A stretch of 64,000 nucleotides of DNA from Segnochrobactrum spirostomi (GTDB lineage Bacteria; Pseudomonadota; Alphaproteobacteria; Rhizobiales; Segnochrobactraceae). The notes under the pieces are model-generated. The model saw only the letters and a program-made list of their open reading frames with translations. It was not told the DNA's origin and did not search any database. Shown piece after piece: positions 17,883 to 25,805 of this stretch (within the stretch, counting starts at the first letter, position 1; each line of letters begins with the position of its first letter). Position numbers and translations under genes: made by a program. The stretch is taken from NCBI RefSeq assembly GCF_009600605.1, contig NZ_VWNA01000003.1:1-64000 (forward strand), written 5' to 3'.

Positions 17883-18922
17883 ATCGCGAGCATCCGTTCG
17901 ACCGAGCGCCGCGCGCGGGCGGCGATCTCCGGGTCGATCTCGACCGGATGCAGGTTCTCTTCCAACGAACGGCGGATGTTCTTCAGCGTGATGCGCTTCA
18001 TGTGCGGGCAGAGATTGCACGGCCGCACGAACTCGAGGTCCGGATAATGGACCGCGACGTTGTCGCTCATCGAGCATTCGGTGAGGAGCACGACGCGCGG
18101 CGGCCGCTTCTCCCCGACATAGTGGCTCATCGCGGCGGTCGAGCCGGCGAAATCCGCCTCGGCGACGACCTCGGGCGGGCATTCCGGGTGGACGAGCACG
18201 GTGACGCCCGGATGATCCTCGCGAAGCTGCCGCACATCGGCCGCCGTGAACAATTCGTGTACCTCGCACTGGCCGGCCCAGGTGATGATGTCGAGCCCGG
18301 TCTCGGCCGCGATGTTACGAGCGAGATATTGATCGGGAAGCATGATCACGCGCGGCACGCCGAGCGAGCGCACCACGGCGGCGGCGTTGCCGGAGGTGCA
18401 GCAGATGTCGACCTCCGCCTTCACCGCGGCGTTGGTGTTGACATAGGCGACGATCGGCACGCCCGGGTGCGCCTCGCGCATCAGGCGGATATCGGCAGGC
18501 GTGATCGAATCCGCGAGCGAGCAGCCGGCCTCGACGTCCGGGATCAGCACCGTCTTCGACGGGTTCATGATCTTCGCCGTCTCGGCCATGAAGTAGACGC
18601 CGGCGAGCACGATCACGTCGGCATCGACCTTCATCGCCTCGCGGGCGAGCGCCAGACTGTCGCCCACGATGTCGGCAACGCAGTGGAAGATCTCCGGCGT
18701 CTGGTAATTGTGCGCCAGGATGACCGCGTTCCGCGTCCGCTTGAGCTCCAGGATCGCCTCGACGTCCTCGGCGAACAGCGCCCAATCGGCGGGCGGAACC
18801 ACGCGCTTGATGCGCTCATAGAGCGGCGCCGTGCGGGCGAGCAGGTCGGGAAGCGCAGGCGCGGCGAAGGGAGTCGAATTTGGGGCCGTAACCGGGGCCG
18901 CGACCGGGAAAGGTGCGTTCAT
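17879..18922 (-). CDS. nadA: Quinolinate synthase A
   Basis: [4Fe-4S] enzyme condensing iminoaspartate with dihydroxyacetone phosphate to quinolinate, about 347 residues. Cluster-ligand cysteines appear in the DICCTSGNA region, HPECPPEVV and PCNLCPHMKRIT. Other marks are ILAHNYQTPEIF, VYFMAETAKI and VLIPDVEAGCSLADS. Two starts are possible. ATG 18922 is used here. ATG 18943 would add 7 residues, but it lies inside the first of two palindromes (18926-18944). The operator overlapping the start region implies repression at the promoter or leader of nadABC. Confidence 0.94.
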   Translation of the reverse strand: MNAPFPVAAPVTAPNSTPFAAPALPDLLARTAPLYERIKRVVPPADWALFAEDVEAILELKRTRNAVILAHNYQTPEIFHCVADIVGDSLALAREAMKVDADVIVLAGVYFMAETAKIMNPSKTVLIPDVEAGCSLADSITPADIRLMREAHPGVPIVAYVNTNAAVKAEVDICCTSGNAAAVVRSLGVPRVIMLPDQYLARNIAAETGLDIITWAGQCEVHELFTAADVRQLREDHPGVTVLVHPECPPEVVAEADFAGSTAAMSHYVGEKRPPRVVLLTECSMSDNVAVHYPDLEFVRPCNLCPHMKRITLKNIRRSLEENLHPVEIDPEIAARARRSVERMLAI

Positions 18923-18925
18923 CGC

Positions 18926-18944
18926 TATACTCAGTTTGAGCATA
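18926..18944. promoter_or_regulatory. Candidate NadQ operator 1
   Basis: 19-bp near-palindrome TATACTCA-GTT-TGAGCATA with 7 of 8 arm positions symmetric. It lies immediately upstream of (or overlapping) the nadA start and repeats 28 bases further upstream. The position between nadQ and nadABC supports a NAD-biosynthesis operator. Confidence 0.65.
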
Positions 18945-18953
18945 AATCGCGTA

Positions 18954-18972
18954 TATGCTTATCCTGAGCATA
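18954..18972. promoter_or_regulatory. Candidate NadQ operator 2
   Basis: 19-bp near-palindrome TATGCTTA-TCC-TGAGCATA with 7 of 8 arm positions symmetric, the same arms as operator 1. The start-to-start distance of 28 bp is close to but not exactly a whole number of helical turns. It sits in the 57-bp gap between the nadQ stop and the nadA start. Confidence 0.65.
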
Positions 18973-18979
18973 AGTCTTG

Positions 18980-19945
18980 TCAAGAGCGGGCGAGCGGGAG
19001 CTTGGTGCCGGCGATGGCGCGTTCGAGCTCGACCGCCTGCCGGAAGCGGAACAGCTTGGCCGGGCGGCCGAGGGTTTCGGCCGCCGTTCCGCCGGTCTCT
19101 TCGACGAGATCCTGCTGCTCGACGAGGCGGCGGAAATTCTGCTTGTGCACCGTCCGGCCGCCGAGCGCCTCGACGCAGCGCTGCAATTGCAGGAGCGTGA
19201 AGGTCGGCGGCATCAGTTCGAACACGACCGGGCGATATTTGATCTTGGCCCGCAGCCGCGCAATGCCCGTCGCCAGGATGCGGCGGTGGTCGGCCACCAT
19301 CGGCGCGCCCGGACAGAGCGGCCCGTCGACGGGCTCGCCGCTACGCCTTGCCTCGGGCACGAGCCCGGCCTCGTAAAGCAGTTCGTAGCGCTGGAGCGTC
19401 AGCTCTTCGTTCCAGGGGTTGCCGGCGAAGCCGAACGACAGCCAAGCGCGCTGCCGCCGTTCGCGACGGGTCTCGGCATCCTCGGCCGCCTCGGCGAAGG
19501 CCTGAAGGGCCGGCTCGACGACCGTCTCCAGCACGGGCGGAACGCCCGAGCGCCGATCCTCCCACGGGAAATAATCGTACCAGCTCCGCCACCCATCACC
19601 GCCGCCGGGAGCGCGGGCACTGTCCTCGCGGGTGAGGCCGAGATAGCTGATCGAGATCACGCGGCCGGCGTCGTCTCCCGCGGTGCGATCGCGGTCGGCG
19701 AACGTATAAAGCTGCTCGACATAGCCGAGGGGATGATGGGTCTGCTGCTCGACCCAGTCGCGCAGGCCCGATTGCAACGAGCGGTGGCCGAGCTCGAACG
19801 GGCCGGACGGCAGGGCACGCCCGCTGTCGAGCGTCATCACCCGGGGCTCGCCCTTGGTCACCGCGACGAGAACGGCGATGAGATCGACGGCCACGGCGTG
19901 GCCGCCGGCGCCGGGGCCGGAAGGTCTCTCGTGCGTCGCGATCAT
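18980..19945 (-). CDS. nadQ: NAD biosynthesis regulator NadQ-like (Nudix-related fold plus C-terminal winged helix)
   Basis: 321-residue protein of the COG4111 type (NadQ), a Nudix-related transcriptional regulator known mainly by comparative genomics to control nadABC in alphaproteobacteria. The N-terminal part (VDLIAVLVAVTKGEPRVMTL, GYVEQLYTFADRDR, ISISYLGLTRED) looks like a non-catalytic Nudix sensor. The C-terminal part (LMPPTFTLLQLQRCVEALGG, KQNFRRLVEQQDLVEETGG) is the winged-helix region. The ATG at 19945 is preferred; a GTG at 19960 is possible and neither has a strong ribosome site. It is directly upstream of nadA on the same strand, with two palindromes in the gap. I see no similar palindrome upstream of nadQ itself. 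Confidence 0.85.
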   Translation of the reverse strand: MIATHERPSGPGAGGHAVAVDLIAVLVAVTKGEPRVMTLDSGRALPSGPFELGHRSLQSGLRDWVEQQTHHPLGYVEQLYTFADRDRTAGDDAGRVISISYLGLTREDSARAPGGGDGWRSWYDYFPWEDRRSGVPPVLETVVEPALQAFAEAAEDAETRRERRQRAWLSFGFAGNPWNEELTLQRYELLYEAGLVPEARRSGEPVDGPLCPGAPMVADHRRILATGIARLRAKIKYRPVVFELMPPTFTLLQLQRCVEALGGRTVHKQNFRRLVEQQDLVEETGGTAAETLGRPAKLFRFRQAVELERAIAGTKLPLARS

Positions 19946-20499
19946 GTCGGTGTCGGTCACGCCGGTCGGTCGGTCCGCGAGGGAAGTCGTCGCCGTTGAT
20001 TGTCCCGAACGCGGGTGCACACGCAAGTCCCGATCGCAGCCAAGTGCCGGTGCGCCATTGGACAATCGTGTACCGCAGGCGCCATGTGTGGAAGACCGTG
20101 CCGCCACACGGCGAAGGTCGTTCACGAGGCCGTCGTAGGTGGCGTCGCGGGCGCACTTTCCCCGCACACGCAGGATCGCCGAGAGGAGGATCGTCACTAC
20201 GAGCGGCACGGCGGTCGGACGCACGATTTCGGCGCCTCGGCAGCGGGGGGAGGACCACCGCGAGATCGAGCCGCGCAGACGCTGCCGTCACCCTGATCGC
20301 AACCAAGGCGCGCAGGTCGATCGCCGCGTTGTCACGGCGGAGCTCCGCTCTTTAGCGGTCGAGCGCCCAGGCGTCGCGGCGCGGTCCCCGAAGACGCTCC
20401 GGGCTGATCTCGAAGATCGGACGGCGCGTGCAGCCCGCCGCGCTTGCGCGCCTCGCGTTCTGCCACGCCGTCCCGGGAATGTGCCGTTTCTCCCCGCCG
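19946..20499. other. Gene-poor interval between nadQ and the DUF2934 gene
   Basis: About 550 bases without a frame that looks like a protein on either strand; open frames here are arginine-rich shadows of GC-rich DNA. The one structured element is an inverted repeat GATTGTCC (19998-20005) and GGACAATC (20060-20067), which may belong to the nadQ promoter region. I see no tRNA or terminator. Confidence 0.6.
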
Positions 20500-20829
20500 T
20501 CAGCCGTTCCTCGGCTCGGGCGGCTCGCCCCGCAGCGGCACGATCGGGCTTTCATCCCCCTCGTCGCGCAGCCCCGGTAACTCGCCTTCGTTCTCCAGGG
20601 CGAGCGCCGGCTCAACCGGCTCACCGTCTGGCGAATCGGGATCGGGCTCGCGCACCGGCAGCAGCGTCGAGGCGAACGAATCCTCGACCGCGATCACCTC
20701 GCGCGCCATCGCCCAGTGGGCGTCGGCGCGCCCTTCCGGCTGACCTTCGGAGAGCCAGAGTTCGTGCGCCTTCTCACGAACCCGCGCCTCGTCTTCCGGC
20801 GGCGCGTCATCATATCGGGTGTCGGTCAT
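20500..20829 (-). CDS. DUF2934 domain protein
   Basis: Small acidic protein of 109 residues. The N-terminal part contains the DUF2934 core (REKAHELWLSEGQPEGRADA followed by HWAMAREVI), a short helical motif of unknown function common in Rhizobiales. The C-terminal half is low-complexity and rich in Pro, Glu and Asp (REPDPDSPDGEPVEPALALE). The ATG at 20829 has GAGGA 8 bases upstream and is preferred over extension to 20919. No membrane segment. The following 282 bases separate it from the divergent PAP2 gene. Confidence 0.75.
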   Translation of the reverse strand: MTDTRYDDAPPEDEARVREKAHELWLSEGQPEGRADAHWAMAREVIAVEDSFASTLLPVREPDPDSPDGEPVEPALALENEGELPGLRDEGDESPIVPLRGEPPEPRNG

Positions 20830-21111
20830 GGAACGGTCCTCGCAACTGAGATGCGACGGAAACGGGTGCCCGCCGCCCCAGGTTCCGCGTGAAGACGAAC
20901 CGTTGCGGTCGGTCGGCAAAGTTCGCAGGCCCTCTCATCCCTGCTCCGTCTCGCAATCGCGCTGGACAAAGCGGACGCCTCTTGAGCGGAAGATGGCCGG
21001 TCCTGCGCGGGTGATCTTCCGTCCGGGTCGAAGTCGGATCATCCTCGATGAGCGAGCGATGAAGCCGCGGAGATGCGCCGGTGAGACGCCCGCATGCAGC
21101 GAGGACGAGAG

Positions 21112-21789
21112 ATGCCGTCGGAACGTCGTGTGTGGGTCAGCGCCGCCGCGCTCTGCGCCGTCCTCGTGATCATCGCGTTCCTTTTCCTCGACCGGCCGAT
21201 CAGCAGCTTCGTCCACGCCCATATCGGACGGCCGCACCCGATCCTCTTCGCAATGCAGTCGGTTCCGGAATGGCTGGTGCCGATCGCCACCGCTCTCCTG
21301 GTGGTCTTGGGGCTCAAGGCCCTGCTCCACCCTCCTCTTGCCCGGATCGAACGGGCGCTGCTCGCGACCGCGCTGTCGCTGGCGACGGCGCAATTCATCG
21401 GCAATGAACTCAAGATCCTGTTCGGCCGGACGTGGCCGGAGACCTTCGTCGCCAACAATCCGTCCTTCATCGACAACGGCGTCTACGGCTTCTTCTGGCT
21501 TCACGGCGGCGCCGGATGGGCCTCGTTCCCCTCAGGCCATACGACGGCAATCAGTTCCGTCGCGGCCGCGCTCGCGTTCGCTTTCCCGTGGCTTCGCATC
21601 CCCTGCGCGCTCGCCGTCCTGATCGTGGTGATCGGCCTCATCGGGCTCGATTTTCACTTCCTGAGCGACATCATCGCCGGCGGATTTCTCGGCACCGCAG
21701 TCGCGGCGACCGTCACCGGACTGATGGGCGCGCGGGACGCGGCGGTCAGTGCAGGAAGTAAGCGAGCAGCGGCGCGATCAGCACATTGA
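21112..21789 (+). CDS. PAP2-family membrane phosphatase
   Basis: Integral membrane phosphatase of the type 2 phosphatidic acid phosphatase family, 225 residues with about five or six helices. The acid phosphatase motifs are recognisable: KILFGRTWPE (motif 1, with Trp between Arg and Pro), FPSGHTT (motif 2) and GLDFHFLSDIIAG (motif 3 histidine and aspartate). Likely substrates are lipid phosphates or undecaprenyl diphosphate, not resolvable by eye. The ATG at 21112 follows GAGGACGAGAG and is preferred over ATG 21094. Its last 44 bases overlap the convergent lrgB end. Confidence 0.87.
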   Translation: MPSERRVWVSAAALCAVLVIIAFLFLDRPISSFVHAHIGRPHPILFAMQSVPEWLVPIATALLVVLGLKALLHPPLARIERALLATALSLATAQFIGNELKILFGRTWPETFVANNPSFIDNGVYGFFWLHGGAGWASFPSGHTTAISSVAAALAFAFPWLRIPCALAVLIVVIGLIGLDFHFLSDIIAGGFLGTAVAATVTGLMGARDAAVSAGSKRAAARSAH

Positions 21790-22459
21790 CGAGGCCGACA
21801 AGGACCATGACGAGGGCGGCGACGGTGCCCTCCTCCCGGCCGATCTCCTGGGCCTTGGCGACGCCGGCGCCGTGCGCGCCGACGCCGAACAGCGCGCCCC
21901 GGGCGAGGCCCGAGCGCAACGGCATCCAGCGCAGCAGGATTTCGCCCAACGCGGCCCCGAACACGCCGGTGAAGACGACGAAGACCGCGGTGAGGTCGGG
22001 CACCCCGCCGATGTCGCCGGACACCGTCATGGCGAAGGGCGTGCTCGTGGAGCGCGGCAGCAGGCTGAGGCGAAGCGCACCATCGAGACCCAGCAGGGAG
22101 GCGAGCACCCAGGCGGTGCCCATGGCGGTGATCGTGCCGACGACGACGCCGACCGCGAGAACCGGCCATTGCCGCCGAATCAGCGCGCGCTGTTCATAGA
22201 TCGGGACCGCGAAGGCGACCGTCGCAGGGCCGAGCAAGGCGATCAGCCAGTGCGTGCCGCTCAGATAATCCGGGTAGCCGACGTGAAAGGCGGTGATCGC
22301 CGCGATGACCAGGAGCGGTGTGATCGCAAGCGGGGTCGTCCACCAGCGCGGCATGCGCCGGTAGAACGCCTTCGCGACGAGATAGAAGCCGATCGTGACC
22401 GAGGACCACAGAACGAGGTGGATCATCGGCATCGGAACGATGTCAGCGAGCCGGTCCAT
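21746..22459 (-). CDS. lrgB: LrgB/CidB-family membrane protein
   Basis: Polytopic inner-membrane protein of 237 residues, partner of the LrgA/CidA protein encoded just upstream. Family blocks: LLGPATVAFAVPIYEQ, LPRSTSTPFAM, VFVVFTGVFGAALG and AHGAGVAKA. In staphylococci these pairs modulate murein hydrolase export and overflow-metabolite handling; in Gram-negatives the role is less settled. The ATG at 22459 has a strong GGAGGAT site and overlaps the lrgA stop by 17 bases. The alternative open region to 22495 is not needed. Confidence 0.9.
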   Translation of the reverse strand: MDRLADIVPMPMIHLVLWSSVTIGFYLVAKAFYRRMPRWWTTPLAITPLLVIAAITAFHVGYPDYLSGTHWLIALLGPATVAFAVPIYEQRALIRRQWPVLAVGVVVGTITAMGTAWVLASLLGLDGALRLSLLPRSTSTPFAMTVSGDIGGVPDLTAVFVVFTGVFGAALGEILLRWMPLRSGLARGALFGVGAHGAGVAKAQEIGREEGTVAALVMVLVGLVNVLIAPLLAYFLH

Positions 22460-22868
22460 GACCGATCCTCCAACGATAGCAGAGATCGACCGCAAGCGCG
22501 GTCACGCCCATCACCGCGCAGGTGCCGACGAGGATCACCGCGACGATCTTGAGCCCGAGCCAGCCGAACAGTTCCGGGTGATCGAGCACCGCCGGCACCG
22601 CCGGCACGAAGAACAGGAGCATTTCTGCGAGCAGCCACATCGCGCCGCGCCGCAGGCTGATCGCCGAGACGCGGTGGCTCGCAAGCAGCGCGAGCGCGAT
22701 GAAGAGGCCGATGACGCCGCCCGGAATGGGAACGCCCGTTGTCCGCGCCACGATGTCCCCGGCCTGCCAGACGATGATGAGGAGCACCGCCTGGGCGAGC
22801 CGGCTGCGGCGAAGGCCGCGGCGGCCGGTGACGACGAGGGTGCGCAGATCCGGAGGGAGGGTGGTCAT
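22443..22868 (-). CDS. CidA/LrgA-family holin-like protein
   Basis: Small holin-like inner-membrane protein, 141 residues with four predicted helices. Characteristic run: AGDIVARTTGVPIPGGVIGL, then LLAEMLLFFVPAVPAVLDH. The first 20 residues are basic. It is encoded upstream of and overlapping lrgB, and a LysR-type gene diverges 176 bases away, the arrangement known for CidR-controlled cidAB-type operons. No good ribosome site is visible at 22868. Confidence 0.88.
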   Translation of the reverse strand: MTTLPPDLRTLVVTGRRGLRRSRLAQAVLLIIVWQAGDIVARTTGVPIPGGVIGLFIALALLASHRVSAISLRRGAMWLLAEMLLFFVPAVPAVLDHPELFGWLGLKIVAVILVGTCAVMGVTALAVDLCYRWRIGHGPAR

Positions 22869-22931
22869 GACAGGGCCATTCGAGCGATCGGGGGATGAAG
22901 CTCCCGATCAAAAGGTAGGCGCCGGCCCTTC

Positions 22932-22977
22932 ATTCCTAAAATGAATTGTTTGACTTCATTCTATTCCGATATGGAAT
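22932..22977. promoter_or_regulatory. AT-rich dyad cluster between lrgA and lysR
   Basis: Three adjoining dyads occur in 46 bases: ATTC-N7-GAAT (22932-22946, a T-N11-A LysR-type box), ATGAA-N9-TTCAT (22941-22959) and ATTCC-N5-GGAAT (22963-22977). They form an AT-rich island in very GC-rich DNA between divergent genes, as expected for a LysR-regulated promoter. Confidence 0.5.
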
Positions 22978-23044
22978 GCACACGTGTACAGACGGGGTCT
23001 GGAAGACACGCGGCCGGCTTGGCCCCGCCTGGAGGACCGATGCG

Positions 23045-23935
23045 ATGGAATTGCGGACGCTGCGAGCCTTCGTCGAGGTCGTGCGCCAGGGCGGGTTCTC
23101 CCAGGCCGCGCGAACCGTCTTCGCCACCCAATCCACGGTGAGCAAGGCGGTCAAACAGATCGAGGACGAACTCGGCCTGCCGCTCCTCAACCGCCTCGGC
23201 CACAAGACGACGCTGACCGCGGCCGGCGAGATCGTCTATCGCCGGGCGCTGGCGATGCTCGCCGAGCGGGAGAGCCTCGCCGGCGAACTCGCCGATTTGC
23301 GCGGGCTGAAGCGCGGCGTGCTGCGCCTCGGCCTGCCGCCGATCGGCAGCGACACGCTGTTCGCCGGCCTGTTCGCAATCTACCGCAGTTCCTATCCGGG
23401 CATCGACATCCGCCTCGTCGAGCACGGCAGCCGGCGGCTCGAAGAGTTGCTCCAGAGCGGCGAGATCGAGCTCGGTGCCTCGCTCCTGCCGGTCTCCGAC
23501 GCCTTCGATTGGCAGACCGTGCGCTGCGAGCCGATCGAGGCCTTGATCGCCGTGGATCATCCGCTCGCCGCAGCGGGCGAGATCGATCTCGCGGCGCTTC
23601 GGGACCAGCCATTCGTGCTGTTCGGGCCGGGTTTCGCGCTCGATCCGATCATCCTCGACGCCTGCGGCCGGGCGGGCTTCACGCCGACGATCGCGGCGCG
23701 CAGCGGTCAGATCGATTTCGTCGTGGAGCTCGTCGCCGCCCGCCTCGGGGTCGGCTTCTTGCCGCGCATGATCGCGGCGCAGCGAGCCCATGCCGGCGTC
23801 CGGCGTCTCGCTGTCACCGACGGCGGCATGGACTGGAACATGGCGCTGATCTGGCGCCGCGGCGCCTACCTCTCGCACGCCGCCCGCGCCTGGCTCGCCC
23901 TTTCCCGGGGCGAGCGGCCCGACGCGGTGCGGTGA
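23045..23935 (+). CDS. LysR-family transcriptional regulator (CidR-like position)
   Basis: 296-residue LysR-type regulator. The N-terminal winged helix is canonical (MELRTLRAFVEVVRQGGFSQ, then ATQSTVSKAVKQIEDELGLP). The C-terminal effector domain is complete to GVGFLPRMIAAQR. The ATG at 23045 has GGAGG 9 bases upstream and starts exactly at the helix-turn-helix, so upstream extension to 22946 is rejected. Divergence from lrgAB suggests it controls that pair in response to an overflow metabolite such as acetate or pyruvate; this is inferred from CidR systems. It converges with batD (12 bases). Confidence 0.9.
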   Translation: MELRTLRAFVEVVRQGGFSQAARTVFATQSTVSKAVKQIEDELGLPLLNRLGHKTTLTAAGEIVYRRALAMLAERESLAGELADLRGLKRGVLRLGLPPIGSDTLFAGLFAIYRSSYPGIDIRLVEHGSRRLEELLQSGEIELGASLLPVSDAFDWQTVRCEPIEALIAVDHPLAAAGEIDLAALRDQPFVLFGPGFALDPIILDACGRAGFTPTIAARSGQIDFVVELVAARLGVGFLPRMIAAQRAHAGVRRLAVTDGGMDWNMALIWRRGAYLSHAARAWLALSRGERPDAVR

Positions 23936-23947
23936 GACGCCGCCGCC

Positions 23948-25776
23948 TCAGCCGAGCTTCGGGTAGAGCGGCATGAGTCCGCGCGGGGCGGCCGCATCGT
24001 CGGCCTTGCCGCGGGCCTTCTGTTCGGCGCGCCAGGCGGCGAGGAAGCCCGCGCCGTCCCAGGTCCCCGCCTCGGGCGCGTAGAGCCGGCGCTGCAACCC
24101 ATCGGCCGCGGCCTGAAGCTGCGGGGTGCGGAAATCCGACGCGCCGGGCTTGTAGCCGGCATGGCGCGCCCAGGCGAGGAAAGCACGGTGCGCGCGAGGG
24201 GCGTCGTTGGTCCGGCAGGCGGCTTCCAGATCCTGGGCGATGCTGCGCTCGGCGCCCTCCTCGGCAAAGGCCTCGCGGCGCTCCGCCACCGCGGCCGGCA
24301 CGCCACTGCGGCGGCTGAAACGGGCGAGTGCGACGGCGGCCCCGGCGATCACCGCGAGGGCCGCGGCGAGCCCGAGCTGCCAATGCGGCGATTGCTTCCA
24401 ATAGGCGAGGATGCCGCCGTCCGCGTCAGTCGCCACAGGCGGCGGTTCCGCCGCGACGGGGGCCGGCGCGGGCGTTGCCGCCGCCGGCGCCGCAGTGGGA
24501 GCCGGCGCAGCGGAAGCGCCGTTCGCGGCCGGCGCCACGTTCAGCGTGACGGCGGGGAGCGTCGCCGTTTCCGCCTTGCCCGTCTTGGTGTTCCACCAGC
24601 CGACCTCGACCGGCGGCAGGCTCACCGTCCCGGCGGCGGTGGGCACCACGGAGATGGTCTTGTCCAGAACCGCCGTCTGGCCTTGCGAGGACGGCACGCT
24701 GTTGGTCTGGCTCGCCTCCTCATATTGGCGGACGCCGGCGACGTCCGTCATCGTGAGCGGCGGAAGCTGGTTCAGGCCGGCCCCGACCGCCTCAAGGCGG
24801 ATCTTGCGGGTCAGGGTATCGCCGACCCGCGCCTTGGCGAGATCGGGCGACCACGTCTCGGTCAGCTTCACCTGGCGCGCCGGCAGGAACCAGCCCTTGG
24901 CGTCGGCCGGGCGGCTCTGCACGTCGATATCGACCGGGTTGGAGCGCACGGTGACGTTGCGCCCCGGATCGAAGGCGCTGTCGACGAGCGACATGTCGAA
25001 GCCGCTCGAGCCGAGGAGCTGCGCCATGTCGGGCGGCAGGCCGGCGCGGCGGTCGCCGGGCACGTTGGCCTGGAGCGAGATCGCGGGGATCTCGATCTTG
25101 CCGCTGCGCTGCGGCTGCATCAGGTAATCCTGCTCGATCACCCGGTAACGCCGTCCGCCGATGGTCTTGTCATAGGCCCGCTGGTCGCCCTGACGGGTGA
25201 AGGTCGCGCCGTCCGCCGTCGGGTCCTCCAGGGCGCCGCTGCGGACGCCGACGCTGTCATAGATGCGCACCGTCACGGGCACGTCGCTCTGCACGAACGG
25301 CTTCTGGTCCTTGACGTCGAGTTCGACGAACAGCTTGCGGTTTTCCGCCTGGCCCGGGTCGGCGCCTCGACCTTGACGGTGACCGGCTCGGTCTTGAAGC
25401 CGTCGAGCGCGATCGACGGAATGACGAGGTCGCCGGTCTTCTTCGGCGACAGGGTCAACACCCATTCGAGGCGCGAGGTCTGCTCACCGTTGACGACCGA
25501 GGTGCGGCTCTGGCGCCGCGTGTCGACGATGTCGAAGTCCTTCTTGAGCGCCGAGAAATCCGGCGCGCTGCGCGGCGCCGCATCCTTGAGGCTCAACACA
25601 TATTGGAAGGTCTCGCCGGTCTCGATCTCGGTGCGGTCCGGCGTGCCGGTCAGGCTCGCGGCGGCAAAGGCCGGCGCGGCACCGAGGCACGCCAGAAGGG
25701 CGGCCGCGGCGGCGAGACAGCGCAGACGCGCGCGCGCCGGGGCTGGGCGCCGCGCGCAGGCAAGTCGATCGTCCAT
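23948..25776 (-). pseudogene. batD: BatD-like oxygen tolerance protein, frameshifted in this sequence
   Basis: Two frames together give about 609 residues of a BatD protein. An N-terminal signal peptide (CLAAAAALLACLGAAPAFAA) is followed by a domain with TGTPDRTEIETGETFQYVLS and LVIPSIALDGFKTEPVTV. The second frame continues with ENRKLFVELDVKDQKPFV, immunoglobulin-like repeats, an Ala/Pro linker, a single membrane helix (LGLAAALAVIAGAAVALA) and a cytoplasmic tail. The frames join near 25355-25375 if one C (or G) is added in the GCGCCGACC stretch, giving VEAPDPGQAENRKL; total length then divides by three. The start ATG 25776 has GAGGA 5 bases upstream. It is the last gene of the Bat operon. 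Assembly error is favoured over true loss. Confidence 0.83.
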
Positions 25777-25805
25777 CGCGTTCCTCGTCATCCCGAGACC
25801 CCCGT

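Noticed and set aside
20139-20849. Possible protein in the nadQ-DUF2934 gap on the plus strand
   Set aside because: Arg/Ala/Pro-rich translation without a ribosome site or motif, overlapping a better minus-strand gene.
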